Origin: Thamnidium elegans | Lineage: Eukaryota > Mucoromycota > Mucoromycetes > Mucorales > Mucoraceae | Reading direction: 5' to 3' | Length of the DNA: 64,000 nt | Assembly: GCA_025201345.1 (NCBI GenBank) | Contig: JAIXMG010000003.1 | Coordinates: forward strand, 1,116,001-1,180,000 | Shown here: positions 1 through 12,826 of the stretch, piece after piece | Layout of the letters: each line of letters starts with the position of its first letter | Numbering within the stretch: position 1 is the first letter of the stretch | Position numbers and translations under genes: made by a program | Notes under the pieces: model-generated | What the model was told of the DNA's origin: nothing | The model's input: only the letters and a program-made list of their open reading frames with translations | Databases searched by the model: none

Positions 1-917
1 GAGCATAGATAAAATTCATAATGATAGAAAAGCAACATATAATAAAAGATAGCCATAAGGACCAAACCCAATCACCTGTTCTTTCTGCAATAGGGTTGGC
101 TACCAGTGTACCCAAAAACGTGGCTAATCTACTAATAGAAAGTTGTAAACCGATAGCGATAGAAAGGTTTTGAGTACGGAACCATTTTGATAAAATAGAT
201 TCTTGCATAGTAACAATCAATCCAGACCCAATACCAAATATAACACGGCCTGCTACAATTAACCCGTATGAATTATACTTGGCTGCGATAGCGGTTAATA
301 GACTTCCGATAATTACAACCAAGTTTATAGCAAGTGTTCCCCAAACTGAACCAAACATATCAATAAATATACCGCCGGCAATAGGAAAGATAGTATTGAT
401 AATAGAAACCGATGATGATAGGACACCATATTGTGTATTGGAGATGTGAAGATTCTACACGTATAGTAAACAATGATAATATTAACAAAAAGAGTAAATT
501 AAAAAAAAAAATTGTTGCACCGTTAATTTCACTAAATAAGTGGTTTTTTTTTTTACTTACAGATTTTATAGACCCTTTCATGGCACTAATGGCACTAGTT
601 GAAAAGTGAGATCCAACTAAAACCGAAATATAATGATTAGCTTAATAAATAAATGAATAAATAGATAAATATAACTTTACTACTTTACGAGGGAAAAGTA
701 AGGCTGTCACTAGAGCAATAAGTTTATATTGCCAAGGGGCATTTGCTAAAGCTGCGTCTCCTGCTTCTTTTTCTGTCAGTGGAGTATCCTCCTCTGTGCT
801 AGAAGCGGATGATTCTACAGCAATCATCTTTGCTTCATAAGCTTCTGTTTGATATCCGTCATCATACTTTATATACTCCTCATTATTGACGGCCGTCTTA
901 TCATTTGATATAGACAT
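1..917 (-). CDS. MFS transporter, MFSD1-like (5' part, runs off the window)
   Basis: This is the N-terminal part of a major facilitator superfamily membrane transporter. I read exon 1 at 917-689, exon 2 at 616-561 and exon 3 from 454 to the window edge. About 80 residues of acidic cytosolic N-terminus precede the first membrane segment. Next comes GSHFSTSAISAMKGSIKS, then NTQYGVLSSSVSIINTIFP and a loop with GGIFIDMFG and GRVIFGIGSGL. This arrangement is typical of the MFSD1 branch, whose animal member exports dipeptides from lysosomes. The C-terminal transmembrane bundle lies outside the window, so the substrate cannot be judged. The start is the first ATG of the acidic reading frame (MSISNDK). 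The MFS call is firm; the MFSD1 subfamily is likely from family resemblance. Confidence 0.8.
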
Positions 918-1666
918 AATATAAAGTGAGAAAGAAGAAATATTTTGAAAAAAAAAAGAAAAAAAAAAAAGAAGAGAATTAAAAATATTATCAGATTTTA
1001 TCGCCAACTAGAGTGAAATACAGTACTAGAGAAAAATTGTACTGGGGTTTAAACAGTCTATATTTCCATGCATGACACACATCTATACTCAAGCACGAGA
1101 ACTCCGAAGCTGGTGCCATATATAATCATGAGAGGTCTGCTGCTATAATATAACCACGTTTTTTGTTTCCCAAGAGAAAGATATCGGATTATAATACACT
1201 AACGAATAAAAAGTCGCACAAAAAAAAAGTACGGGAAAAGAAGTTTTTAATTTTAATAGGGTTTTTTTTTAAAGAATCTTTGAAAAGATTAGCTAAAAGA
1301 TTCTACTGCATCAATTGGTTATTGTACATTGGTGTAGTGGTTTTTTAAACTGTCCTTGTTCCAGTAGTAACGACTTAAAGTTTTTATATATGCAAATATT
1401 AAATCAGATAAAGAGTCATTCAAAGTTTCACTGCATTAGTCCTTCTATATTATAGCATGATCTTTTTTATTATATACTAAGTGTATTTATTCAAGTGATG
1501 CCAAAAAAATACATCTTATCAGCAAGTTGTGTAACGACTGACAAGTTTTTTCCCATTTCGTGTTACCTAATAATGTTCAAATATAGTAAAATCACACTTT
1601 TATAGTAAATTTTTACCCGAGAATTCTATTACGAAAATATTTTTATTTGTTAAAAACAATGCTTTC
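918..1666. other. intergenic: upstream region of the MFS gene
   Basis: This stretch lies between the start of the MFS gene (transcribed leftward) and the 3' end of the next gene, also on the minus strand. It holds A and T runs and short chance ORFs. I see no coding signal, RNA gene or repeat. Confidence 0.5.
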
Positions 1667-4600
1667 TTAAGCAGTTAATGGAGGATAGGTTTCCTTTACA
1701 ACAGCACCTTCTTCAGGACTAATTACTAAGATACTTAATTTATCGATCTTGTCATACATTAGGGCTTTGAGATCGGTTTCGGCTCCACCCATTAAAGCAT
1801 TTCCTTCTGTTACACCGATATAGTCAAATACACCGTTAAGTCCAGTATAACCATCTTTCCAGAAGTGAACCTTTCTACCTTGCTTCATACGAGCATATAC
1901 TTTAACATATGTACCGGCTAAAGGACGTCTGGTACTTCCGCTCATGACACGAACAATACCGAAAGATTCGACGATATGAGTTTGAAGACTGTGAGAGAAA
2001 TAAGCTTGGCATCTCTTGATATCATTTACTGTACCCACACTTGAAATCTCAACAAATACGTTCTTGTTTCCTCCAGTAAATGGAATATTTATAGTTTGTA
2101 CGGATTTTACTTGGCCTACACCGATAATATTATACTCACCGTCTGTATCGTTCTCTACTGCGGCTGACTTCTCTGGTAATTCAATTCTTGATGAATAACT
2201 GGGTTTAATCCAAGTAAAGTTTTTGTTATCAATCGCAGATGTTACACGATCGTTCATAAAAGGGTTGGTAGAGAACATAACCTCAATATTCATTTCATAA
2301 TACTTGACATCGATCGATTTTATATTAGCAAATTCTACAACTAATTCTTGTGTTTGTTGGTTAATTTCAAACTGGAGCAAAGGTTCAGATTGGATTCTTG
2401 TACTATTTCCTGTTAAGGTACCAGTCATTTCAGAATCTCCTTGTTCTACTTCGCAAACAAATTCATATAATTCAGTAAATAATTTGCGCCATTTTAATAC
2501 TCCAAATTCCTTGTACTTGAGAGCAATTTGCTTTACAGAATCGAGGTCTAAAAGGTGATGACTCGTTTGATCAGTTACAGGAATTCTTGTTTTCAAATAA
2601 GCTTCAGTATAATCTATTTGTACTTGACAGAAGGTAGGATTTTCACCGGATTGAATACGAGCAAATGTTAATTGTGCATCACCAATACGATCTTGAAGGA
2701 TTAAATACAATGTCAAAATAACCAAATCGTTGTTTGTTGGTTGATTAGTGCGTTGACTTAAATAGCTAAGGAATTCGTCGTATTGCTTGTAAAACTGATT
2801 GTTTAAGATTTCATGAGATGCCGACTTTAAAGGATGAGCACGAGCATTTAAAAGAGGATAATAATCAAAGATTTGAGAATGATCTTCTCTTTTCTTTTCA
2901 ATCAGGGGGGACTCAAATACTTGTCCTGCTCTAGTTAATACGCTGTTACCATCAAATTTCAATAAATCTCTGATAATATCGTCAAATTGATGATAAACAC
3001 CGTATTTCCAAAGTGTTTGAGAATAGAAGCAACGTTGATGAGATAATACATCAAACACTTGACGAGCAAAAGCGTTATCCTTCATTCTCCAACCAATCAA
3101 ACCGAAGTCAAGTCGATCCAATTTCTTATAGCCTTCGAGGAAAGAAATAACGCTTGCGCTTGATCCAGAGTTTGCAAGTGTCGGCCAAGAAGATAAAGAA
3201 AGTAATTGAGAAGCAGCTTCATTCTCATTTTCATTAGAGTTATTACAAGACTTGTCCTTAACGTCAAAGTTGATAGAATCAATTTTACCCAGAAGCTTAT
3301 CACCAGAAAGAGATGAAACAGTGACTGGAACAATGGTAAAACTGCCTTCAGATGGGAAGTAGAATGTACCAGTAACTTCATGCCAAGTAGAATAAGGGTG
3401 AATTGAAATAGTCTTGGATCGGCAATAAGGAGTTTCTTTACAAGGTATAGCACCAGTAGGGATTTGAACAGTAACTTGACAAGATAAAGTCTTTCCTGAG
3501 ACATTACTAACAATTACATGACTTCCGTATTGTACAAATGTATCCAAGTGTTTAGATAAAGGATTGATCTTGATACATTCATCAGAATCAATTGGTGTAC
3601 TTTCATCATATATAAATAATTCTTGACCAAGCATTAAATTATTTTCACTGTTACCATTGAATGGTGTAGAGCTCTCGGTTAAAGTACGATAAAAGACCAT
3701 TAAGGGGTATGAAGAGGATGCACAGATAGTTAATTGCATCGCGCTACCATCTTCTTCAGCGTTGTTACTGGCAATAGCTTCCTTTGTCCAATTGGATTCA
3801 GAAACAAAAGGAAGATCAAGCATACTCAGTACAAAAAATACTTCGGTAGAATTATCAAGACAATACATAAAGTTTTCAGATAAGAATGTATTTTGTTGTG
3901 AATCACTCTTTGCTAAATGGTATTGCAAGAAATCAATCCAAAACTTTTTTACGGCAATATGATCGTGCTTGTTATAATAACTAGCTTCTACCCATTCACT
4001 CGTAGGCTCTGTGAACTCATAAGCAATCTTTTGTTGAAGTTTCTTAGCTCTTTCTCGCATCTCGTCAGCTAATTCTTCAAGTTCTTCGTCATTGTCATCT
4101 ACGATACTATCAAAAAGAGACGTACCAACATCGGCATAACTTTCCGCCAATTTTAGGATACGACTGGAGCTTGGACCACCGAAACCAGCTGACTTAAACA
4201 TACCAAGCATACCGGGTTGTTGGGATGAGGGAAGAGGTGGTGGTGGTGGTGATGAAGCCATATACGTTTGATATTGAATTGCGCATTGAGCAGAGCTAGG
4301 AGAAAAAGCTGCATTGCCCGCAACATAACCTCTTTCTAATACTCCAATATTATCTGATGAGGTTTCAGTAATTACTTCTGGTAAAACAAGAGCACTTCCA
4401 GCGAGAATTGAATCAAAAGTTGCATCACATCGGTCATCTATTACTCTGTCGTCAAATGCTTCTTCGAAAGATCTAAGAATAGTCTTTAAGAATTGAGGAG
4501 ATTGGGTAGTAGCTAAAAGAGCCTTTTCGGCAATGGATAGTTGGTCAAGCTTGTATATATCGTTACTGAATTCGGAAAGGTCTTCGTCAATAAGATAAAG

Positions 4601-7600
4601 GTCCATAAAACTCTTTTGGATTTTGCTCTAAATATAAAAATTGAGTTTGGTTGTTTTTCTTTCTGCTTTTTTTTTTTTTACTTACCATGATGGCTGGCTT
4701 AACAAATTGATCGAAAAACACGGCATCTTTTCTTTTTAACCAAAAGTTAAGCTCGTAGCATACATTCTTCTCATATAACTTGAGTTTCTTGCTAACATCA
4801 AGATTGGGCCATGTCTTTAAATATTCGAAGCTTTGAGATACGGAACTACCTACTCGAGAGATAGTCTTGATGGTTTCAAATAGCTTTTCAAAACTATCAA
4901 TAGTTTCGTATTCATGAGTATCTAGGACTAATTTCTCATTAGGTAAAAGATTCTTGATAACTTTGGAACGAATAAGTGCTTTGTTACTACTTTGTTTTTG
5001 ACGAAGATCATTGAGTCGTAATTTGAAATCAGAAGGCATTACAGTGTCCTGATAAGCTGCTTGTTCTCCAGAGATAGCAAGAGCTTGAATAAAGTCTCCG
5101 CCATATCCAAGTTGCTCACGAGTAACGGTTACAGAACCATCAGTAGAGATAGGAAGAACGAGAATAGGTGAGTTGTGATCCAAAAAGGCCAAGCTAGATT
5201 CAGCAAAATTTTGCGTAAACATTTGTCCAGTACAAAATGCCCTATTTGAACCATTGCGGAAACTTTTTGCGTAGCGAAGTAAATCTTTTCTTGTGTTTTT
5301 TGTAACTTTTTCACTTTCTAATTGTCTAGATTCGGTAGTAGTAGATGCATGTTTCTATGTATAAAGAGAAAATTAGTTGGAACTTTTGATATAATTTTTT
5401 CTGGCCCTTTTTTTTATATCAAACTTACCTCAGGGAACATCAATAATGTTGGCTTTGTCAAGTTACTACCGACCCATTTTTCGGATCTAGCACGGTTCAA
5501 AACATACTGATACTCTTCTCCTAGTTGCTTATTATCCAAAAACAATGATTCAGTTTGGTAAATACCATTATTCAGAACAAGCGGTCTTGTCAAGTTGCGA
5601 CCATTAATGAGATGAGCCAATGATTCAGTGTTAGTTGGAACAAACGTACTAGTGGTTAGGATTAAAAACGTTTTAGCAGACCAGTTTTTCAATTGAACGG
5701 TAACACTTTCATTATTGGAAACATCGATATCAGATATATATAAAGGTCGTTGAATTACAGTACCATTTTGTTTTGCATAACTGTTTTTTCCAATAACCCA
5801 GTCGGACCAAAAGCGTTCGTTCTTGCTACATTCTTCTCCGACTTCATTCATCATGTTAACCTGTCCCTTAATAACAGAACATTTGATTTGGCTTTCTCCA
5901 CCATTGGTAGATGCAAAGTAGAACATATATTCACCTGCGGGCAAACCAGAGATAGAAACATGGCGGTCATTTACTTGGATAACATCTGAAAGGTCTATAA
6001 CGAGCGATCTAAAAAAAAAGAATAGTTAAATTAGAGAGCTGAAAATAACTCAACTAAAAAAAAAACTTACTCTCTAATACCAGTTTTATACAATGAAAAA
6101 AGCAAACCAGATACGTCGGCAGAGCAAGCAATTATAAAAGGGGTATCAGCGGCGACACAAACAGCAGGAGGCAAGACGCATTTCTTATCGTTATTCATAG
6201 ACCATTGTTTATATGTAACTTGAGCGCTTGAGTACTCTACCCATTGAATATCAGGCAAAGGTCCCAACTCAATTACACCTTCACTATTGGTTTTCAAAAT
6301 GACGTTTACTTGATTGTAAGTTACAAATGCGTGCTTGATTTTGAGCGATACTTCATAATTAGCCTTTGGTTCACCATTCAATCCGAAAACATGAATAAAG
6401 TAATTTCCATCAATTGACTTTTTCAAATGAACACTTTCAGGTACGCCTATGTTTTCAATCGGAATTCTGTAACTTATACTGTGTTTAAAATCAGTAGGTT
6501 CCAAAGTATCATTTAAAGTTCTGATTTTGGCGTTAAGAGTAAAATCAAGGTTGATTACTATATAAATATTTTTAAAGATGAGTACTATTTCATATACATT
6601 GTCACTTTAATATAAAAAAGTAATTGCTTACATCTATCAGGCACCATAAACTCAAAGTAAATAGAACTAGAATCTTTACTAATGTTTTGACATGTAGAGG
6701 TGTTCTTTACTTGATCGGCATTAGTGCTTTCAACTACTAAACTTATGTTTTCCAAAAGAGAGATGGGAATAGAAAGACTGTTCATAGTCAATCTTGGATT
6801 AATAACGACCTATTTATATAAAAATATTAACAAATGTATATAGTATTAAAAAAAACACACTTACGGTGGCCTTCTTGTTGAATGATACCATTTCTGGGTT
6901 AATATAGAAATCAGCAGAAAGTGTATACTTTTCAGCCAACCTATCAAAACTGACAGTTTCGCAGAAATCGTCTGAAGCAGATATTAACAATATTTTAGTC
7001 GTTTTAGAGTTGCCATCAAATGGTAAATAAGGAATCAAAATATTGTCATATGCATCGGCCTATAATAAACAAAAGCGTTATATTAAATTATATAAATATT
7101 GGTTTATTAAATTTACCTCATAATACTGATTTTCGCACCAGATTTTAGAATTTTCAAGTACTTTACCGCTTTCATCTAAAATTCTTACAACGTGTCCCGC
7201 AGTAGAGTTTTGAATGACATGTCCCAAGTATCCCTAATTGATTTCAACTTGTTTTAGTATTTATTTTTTCAAAAAAAAAAAAAAAAAAAAAAAAAAAAGT
7301 GTATAACAAACTACCTTTTGAACAATAGCTCTGCATTGATTTTGACCGCCTACAAATTCAACTACCCAAAGACCTCGTCCATTGAAAACCTCAGAAGCTA
7401 ATCCCTCACTACCAAAAACAAAATCATTTGTCTTGACGCGAATAGCTGGCTCAGAACTAAAATTGATATCTTTTTCCCAAGTAGGACAAAGACCATCAAG
7501 ATCAATCTTATTGTTCTTTTCGAATATGACTCTCTCATTGTCACTACCCAAATGAAGACGAGAATAGTTCTCCATATTGATTTGGAAAACACGAATAGAA

Positions 7601-9159
7601 AGCAGTTGAATGTTTTTTGTGCGAACAGAAAGTTTTACAGTATCGTTAGGCCCTCTCTTTACAAAGCTGTTCAAAGTTGCGGGAGTAAATACAACAGACG
7701 ATTTCTTGACCAATTGTTCAAATTTTGTAGATCCTAAAACTCTGGCCCATGATTCTTGCATTACAGAAGATACAGTTAACATAAGCTTTGCATGAAGGGG
7801 TTTCAAAACATTGTGGTAGTCTATATAAGCTCCAAGAGATTCCATAGAAGCAGTGAGTTTATTCTGTGTAATCAAACCAGTCAAATATTCTTCTATAACT
7901 AATAAACGGTCTTGCTCACGTATTTGACAACCACCCAAAAGCGGTATTCTAATGTTAACCTTGTCAATATATTTAATTGTATCAGGGTCTTGGGTAGGCT
8001 TGTTGAAAGAGAATACATTGGATAACCGCGAAGGAATTGGAGATGAAGCAGTAGATTTATTGAAAGTGCCTGTCAGATACCTACATTAAAAAATAAATTA
8101 GTGGAAAGGGTTTTTTTTATAAAATAAATTTGGTACTAACTGGATTAATCTAAGCTCCTCAAAATCTTGTCGTACAATATCGACACGTAACTTGTAGAAG
8201 CGAATAGCGGATTTAAGATGGAAATAAATGTCAGGTAGTTTTTGTGCAAAATGGTCAAGGTCATTCAAGTAACCTCGCAAGATACCTTCTTCATCATCCC
8301 AGAAAGAAATAACCTGACCAGCAGAATCGACATTATAGTACTGCGATGGTACTAATTTATCGACGTAAGCATTAACAAAGTTTTCATGCAAAAGAACAAT
8401 ATCGGGCATGTTTTTGATCAAATAATCCATTTGTGCCAAAGTAAAATTGTAAAAAGGTAAATTTTCGAATTTCCAAGACTCATCATTATCTGCTAGTATC
8501 TTCCAAAGCCTACAAAGACGATTCAAAATATTATTACCAAAAACCTTTTCAGTAGGGTATACAAATAATTTTTGAAGAAGGACCACTTGTTCAGAATCAG
8601 GTAGTCTATCGATTTCAAGAGCAGATGCTTTCAAATGAGGAAAAGCTAAAGGGGTGATATCAAAGCTTCCATTTAATCTGTAAACATCAAAGGCTCCTTT
8701 AATAATGTTATTACGGCTAATCAAGTCCTGATCAAGTTTAGAAGGAGTAACATTGATAGAGTTTTGGTCTGTTTGAACCGATTGTTGTTCTTGTTTTTGA
8801 GTGATCAAGTCCAAACATAATTCATTCTTGATGAATTCGGTTGATTTTAACGTCTCAAACGGATAAACCAAGAGATGGAAACGAGTGTTAAGCTCAATAT
8901 AATGGTCATTCTTATTCTGGAACTTTTTCAAATGGCTTTGCATTTCAACAAAAAGAGCACGTTCTGCATCCGTTGCCTCTCTCACCTTGGTAGGCTCTTC
9001 TTGTTTCATCACTTCATTGTAAATCTTTTGAAGTAGAATAAGTCCTTGATAGTAGTTGGCGTCTTCAGTGTTAGCAGTAGCCAATTTTAAGACAACATCT
9101 TCACGATTTTCAATAGGTGCAATAGCAAAACTTTCCTTCAATGAAGAAATAAACGGCAT
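1667..9159 (-). CDS. very large uncharacterised protein (~2,300 aa) with macroglobulin-like beta-sandwich segments
   Basis: Nine exons join into one continuous protein of roughly 2,300 residues. Exon 1 is 9159-8141, exon 2 8080-7315, exon 3 about 7233-7119. The last exon ends at 1667, and the last intron (about 4683-4618) joins FVKPAIM to the frame that includes MDLYLIDEDL. I do not recognise a named family. The N-terminal 350 residues are helical, without a signal peptide. The middle is a series of beta-rich modules whose wording resembles alpha-2-macroglobulin MG domains, for example NSTAGHVVRILDESGKVLEN and ILKTNSEGVIELGPLP. Near the C-terminus RRPLAGTYVKVYARMKQGRK and WKDGYTGLNGVFDY again look like an MG or carboxypeptidase-regulatory fold. 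A PPPPPLPSS linker and a helical block around FGLIGWRMKDNAFARQVFD lie between. No thioester motif is visible, so an active macroglobulin is not supported. The gene is intact: all joins keep frame. Confidence 0.7.
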
Positions 9160-10929
9160 TTATTTTATATATAAAAAAAAAAAGAGTAAATAAAAGATAT
9201 AGAAAGTATAAAAAGAGTGGGAACTATTTATAGTTAACTGCGGCGCGTTTTTTTCTGGAGGAAAGGCAAACTAAAATCCGGTTAAAAGGTTACATTTGTT
9301 TGCCTTGTACGACATCCGTTTGTTTCAAATTACATTTACCAAATATTATCAGACAAAAAGAGGTTATTTAGTTCATGCTTTAGTACAATTTATTGTCAAA
9401 TAAATAATAAAAAATATCTTTAGAACGGTGACTTGATTACTATATATCAAATATTATGATTAAGATTACCTAAATGCATATAGTGTTGTGTTTAGAGAGG
9501 AGCTAGTTACATAGTCCCGATTAATCGTGGCGCAATGGAGTACAAATAATCACGACCATTTTGATTACTTCCCCCGAATATATGCTACAATGGTAAATGT
9601 GTTTTTAGCAAAGTATAAAAAATTTGTGCTAAGCATGCATCGGTTTTTTTTTTTTCCTTCTTCTACAGAAACAATTAGAATAATTTTAACGCGTAATTCG
9701 TTTCAATCAAAGAATGAAACATATGTTAAAAGCAAGCGGGATTTAGTTTGCATAATATTTATGTAATATAGTAACCATGAAGACGTTTAGGAATCTTAGC
9801 TTCGTCTAATTAGCATACTTGTCTTATCATTACAATAGCCGCTCTATTTAGTGGTGTCTGGAATTTCGCGAAAGTACACCTTAAATCGAACGGCGAACGG
9901 AATAATTATCCAGCAATAAAATGCTATCCTTATTCGAAGTGACAATATAATATTTCTGATGCGTAGCAGATATTGTATTTCATAGTTTTCTAATACGTTC
10001 ATAAATAAAAGACGATTTATAATTAACTAGTAAATAATTTGAATATAACTATACTGCCAGTTAAGATAATGAAACGTTTGGGTGATTCCACAGTGCTCCT
10101 AAACGTTATTGTTCTACTGTGCGGTTCTCTTTGTGATCAACACAATAATGCCGTTGTTTATTACCTTCCAAAAAAAAAAAAAGGCAGTATTTAGCGGTTT
10201 TATGAAATCAGATTACACCCTTCAATCAATAGCGGTACTAATGATGTTAAAGCGGGAGGCAGAAAATACTCCCTCGAAAATTTCACCCTTAAGTCGAATG
10301 CTACTGTATCGCCTTTTTATCAGATTAAATAAGCTTTTTCTTTTTCTGAATAAAGTACATAAATATATGCCTAGTGCTAAAACGAACATATCTATTAGAT
10401 GCTATTGAAATAAGTAAACTGGGGGGGTTTTTTTTTGCATCGGCCTGTGTAAATTATATGTGTATCAAGATTTCCGCCGTCAAAATAATGAAAGTTACTT
10501 AGACCTGAAAAATCAAAAGTCTTCCTAATAAGAAATTACTATAAAGCACACTTCCTTCCTTGTCAACCAAAGAAAAAAAAAAAAAGGTGAACCATTTAAA
10601 CTAGTATTAGGTATTATTAGGTGTAGCTTCTATTATTTTTGTTAGAAAGAAACTTACAACAAAATAGATGATTTTAGAAGAATACATCAAGGTGTATCTA
10701 TATAAGTTAATGACATACACCTAGTTCCGATTTATAAAAGAACTACAAATGTTGGGATACACGCATACCTATTTCAACACAAAAAAGAAAAGACTGTTAC
10801 CTTTTTGCTCTTGGTTCGATACTGAATCCCATTTTTTTTTCTTTTTTGGACATTCCAATACTTGATGTATTTAAAATTATATATAAATATTAGACAACAT
10901 TGGCCTTAACGAAAAAAAACATCTTTCTC
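9160..10929. other. intergenic, 1.7 kb, no supported gene
   Basis: This is the shared upstream region of the large minus-strand gene and the secreted-protein gene. Short ORFs near 9527 and 10109 have no family resemblance and are interrupted by homopolymers. A 45-codon ORF at 10069-10206 starts with a hydrophobic stretch (MKRLGDSTVLLNVIVLLCG) but has nothing else to support it. A TATA-like run at about 10877-10890 lies 40-50 bp before the next ATG. Confidence 0.4.
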
Positions 10930-11478
10930 ATGAAATTGTCAGTAGAGGTTTCAGTAGCACTTGTAATTGCTACACTGGCCGCAATTGATTGTAGACCAGT
11001 GGGTTTAGTGTCTTCTGTATCTTCTATACCTGCAATATCATCATCTATAAACTATTCCAAATCACAATCTAGTTATTCCTCTCAACCTACTGCGGTTTTA
11101 GAAATCCTACGAGATATCACAGCACCATTTATAGATGCTCCTTTTATTGAACTTATACCGCTTGGAGACTCGGATCCTATTGTTGAAGTACCTATTAAAG
11201 AACCGGTAACAAATCCTGTACAAGACGAAGCAACGAACCCTCAATTGGTTCGTGCTGTAAAACCTAGTGCGTTCGGAACATGTAAATTTGCTAATGATAT
11301 CAAATGTAAAGCATTCAGAGCTACAGGCGCATTTGCTTGCTCTAGTACATCTATTGGTGTAGTGTGTAGCACAAGGAACGGATCATCCTGTTCAAACAAG
11401 GCTTTTGATGCCTGTTTCGACTTTACTCAATCTGCTGGTATATACTGTTCTGTAGCTGGTTGTGCTCAGAATTTATAG
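10930..11478 (+). CDS. small secreted cysteine-rich protein
   Basis: A single-exon ORF of 182 aa. The first ATG at 10930 gives MKLSVEVSVALVIATLAAIDC, a good signal peptide of about 20 residues. A Ser-rich then Pro/Glu-rich spacer (residues ~25-115) follows. The C-terminal ~65 residues form a compact domain with eight cysteines, in FGTCKF, IKCKAF, FACSSTS, GVVCST, SSCSNK, DACFDF, IYCSVA and AGCAQ. Eight cysteines suggest four disulphides and export to the wall or medium. I do not recognise the family. The gene could encode a wall-associated or effector-like protein, but nothing shows which. A frame extension upstream of this ATG would need a non-ATG start and would bury the signal peptide, so the internal ATG is preferred. 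Confidence 0.7.
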   Translation: MKLSVEVSVALVIATLAAIDCRPVGLVSSVSSIPAISSSINYSKSQSSYSSQPTAVLEILRDITAPFIDAPFIELIPLGDSDPIVEVPIKEPVTNPVQDEATNPQLVRAVKPSAFGTCKFANDIKCKAFRATGAFACSSTSIGVVCSTRNGSSCSNKAFDACFDFTQSAGIYCSVAGCAQNL

Positions 11479-11780
11479 ACGAAACTATTAAAACCTTTTT
11501 TTCTTCTTCTATATATCAATGAATTAAGGAATACGAGTGTATGTGTGTGCGACAAGATTGCCCTATCAATTCTCATATACATCCCCCACTACTCTCTCTC
11601 TATGTTTTATAAATGTTTAGTTATTTATTATTTTATTTTAAAACAAAAAAAGACGTCTTTTATAAGCGTAATTGGAAGAATTAATTTGAGTGATATGAAA
11701 GGGAAGTTGCGTGTGTTTGTGTGAGCGTGTGTGAATTTTGTGTTTATCATTCTATATACATAATACTAGACTAAATGTAT

Positions 11781-12211
11781 TTAGGCAGCACCAACAAGAA
11801 TATTGTTGATGGGAATGTGAATGAGCTATAAGACGCGTATAAGTTAATAAAAAAAGTTTGTTTAAATCATGTAGACGCGTGATGAGAACAAGATTATAAA
11901 GATGATCGCTTTCTTATATAATTCTCAAAACTCATCACTCAACCAAAAAAAAAAGAAAAAAAAATACCTTAACAAAATAACCAAGAGCACCGAGAGCAGC
12001 GAAACCCATAGCAACAGCTTGAGTAATCTTTAAGAATTCTATATAGACAATTTATTTAGGCCTTTTGTTATTATTATTTCTTATTCAGTATTGTTTTACC
12101 TTGTTGATCAGGCTTCTTACAGCGATTGATGAATTGAACACCTTCCTTGAAGAATTGCTTGGGGCCATCAACAACTTGTTGGGCAGTTTCCTTAATATCA
12201 GAAGAACTCAT
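11781..12211 (-). CDS. SSS1: Sec61 translocon gamma subunit
   Basis: Gamma subunit of the Sec61 protein-conducting channel in the endoplasmic reticulum. It is a tail-anchored clamp holding the two halves of Sec61-alpha. Three exons were read: 12211-12100, 12038-11968 and 11825-11781, giving about 75 aa. The N-terminal amphipathic helix is in QQVVDGPKQFFKEGVQFINR. The family signature CKKPD is followed by the single membrane helix (AVAMGFAALGALGYFVK). The C-terminus LIHIPINNILVG is almost invariant from yeast to human. Both joins keep the frame (Q-EF and VK-LI). It is divergent from ARL8 across a 615-bp gap. Confidence 0.95.
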
Positions 12212-12826
12212 TGTTTTAAAAAAATATTGTGATTAATAAAAAGAGATGATGAAAAAAGAAAATAAAAAATGAACTCTGTAATAACAGAAAAAAAAACTAA
12301 ACGCTTGTTGTTATTTGATTGGTAGAAGGTTTCGAGAGCCAATCATTGGGTGTCAAGTAAAGGGACAATATATTTTTCTGTATCACTTCGAATTATATCT
12401 TGAAAAAAACATAAAAAACAAAGTCTAATTTTGTTAATACAGATATAAATGACCTGTTGATTAGTATCTGTCACATGGATATAAAGTAACTTGTACATAG
12501 TTCAACCATATGAATCTTTTTAATATAAATGTAGCTCGACTAGACGCGTTTAATGCTAAATATAACGGGATGCTAGACAAAGATGGTAATAATTCAAGGT
12601 AAAATGACAGCAAAAACAGGTTGAAAAAGAAAAAGGGAAGGGCCAATCATTCGATAATTTGGTTACAAGCGTATGATGTTGCACAAGTATCTCCTAAGAA
12701 ATCTTATTGTGGAACTTTGATGAGCAAATGGTGCATCTTTTTTTTCTTCTTCTTTTTACTTTATTCTTTTTTTTTTCTTTAAATATATAAATATATATAT
12801 ATATATATACTTTGCAATTTAAAAAC
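12212..12826. promoter_or_regulatory. divergent upstream region of SSS1 and ARL8
   Basis: A 615-bp gap between two divergently transcribed genes. It holds a run of alternating TA at about 12783-12810, just upstream of the ARL8 ATG, that could serve as a TATA-like element. I see no coding sequence. Confidence 0.4.

Noticed and set aside
7890..7935. GGCQIREQ in the giant protein as a macroglobulin thioester (GCGEQ)
   Set aside because: The Cys and Gln are not at thioester spacing and lie in a helical part well before the MG-like modules.
9527..10408. Two short plus-strand ORFs in the 9-10 kb gap
   Set aside because: They include homopolymer-coded Lys and Phe runs, have no signature, and no intron pattern joins them.
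10800..10835. GGTTCGATACTGAATCC as a tRNA T-arm
   Set aside because: Loop size and the missing acceptor and anticodon arms do not fit. No tRNA gene was found anywhere in the window.
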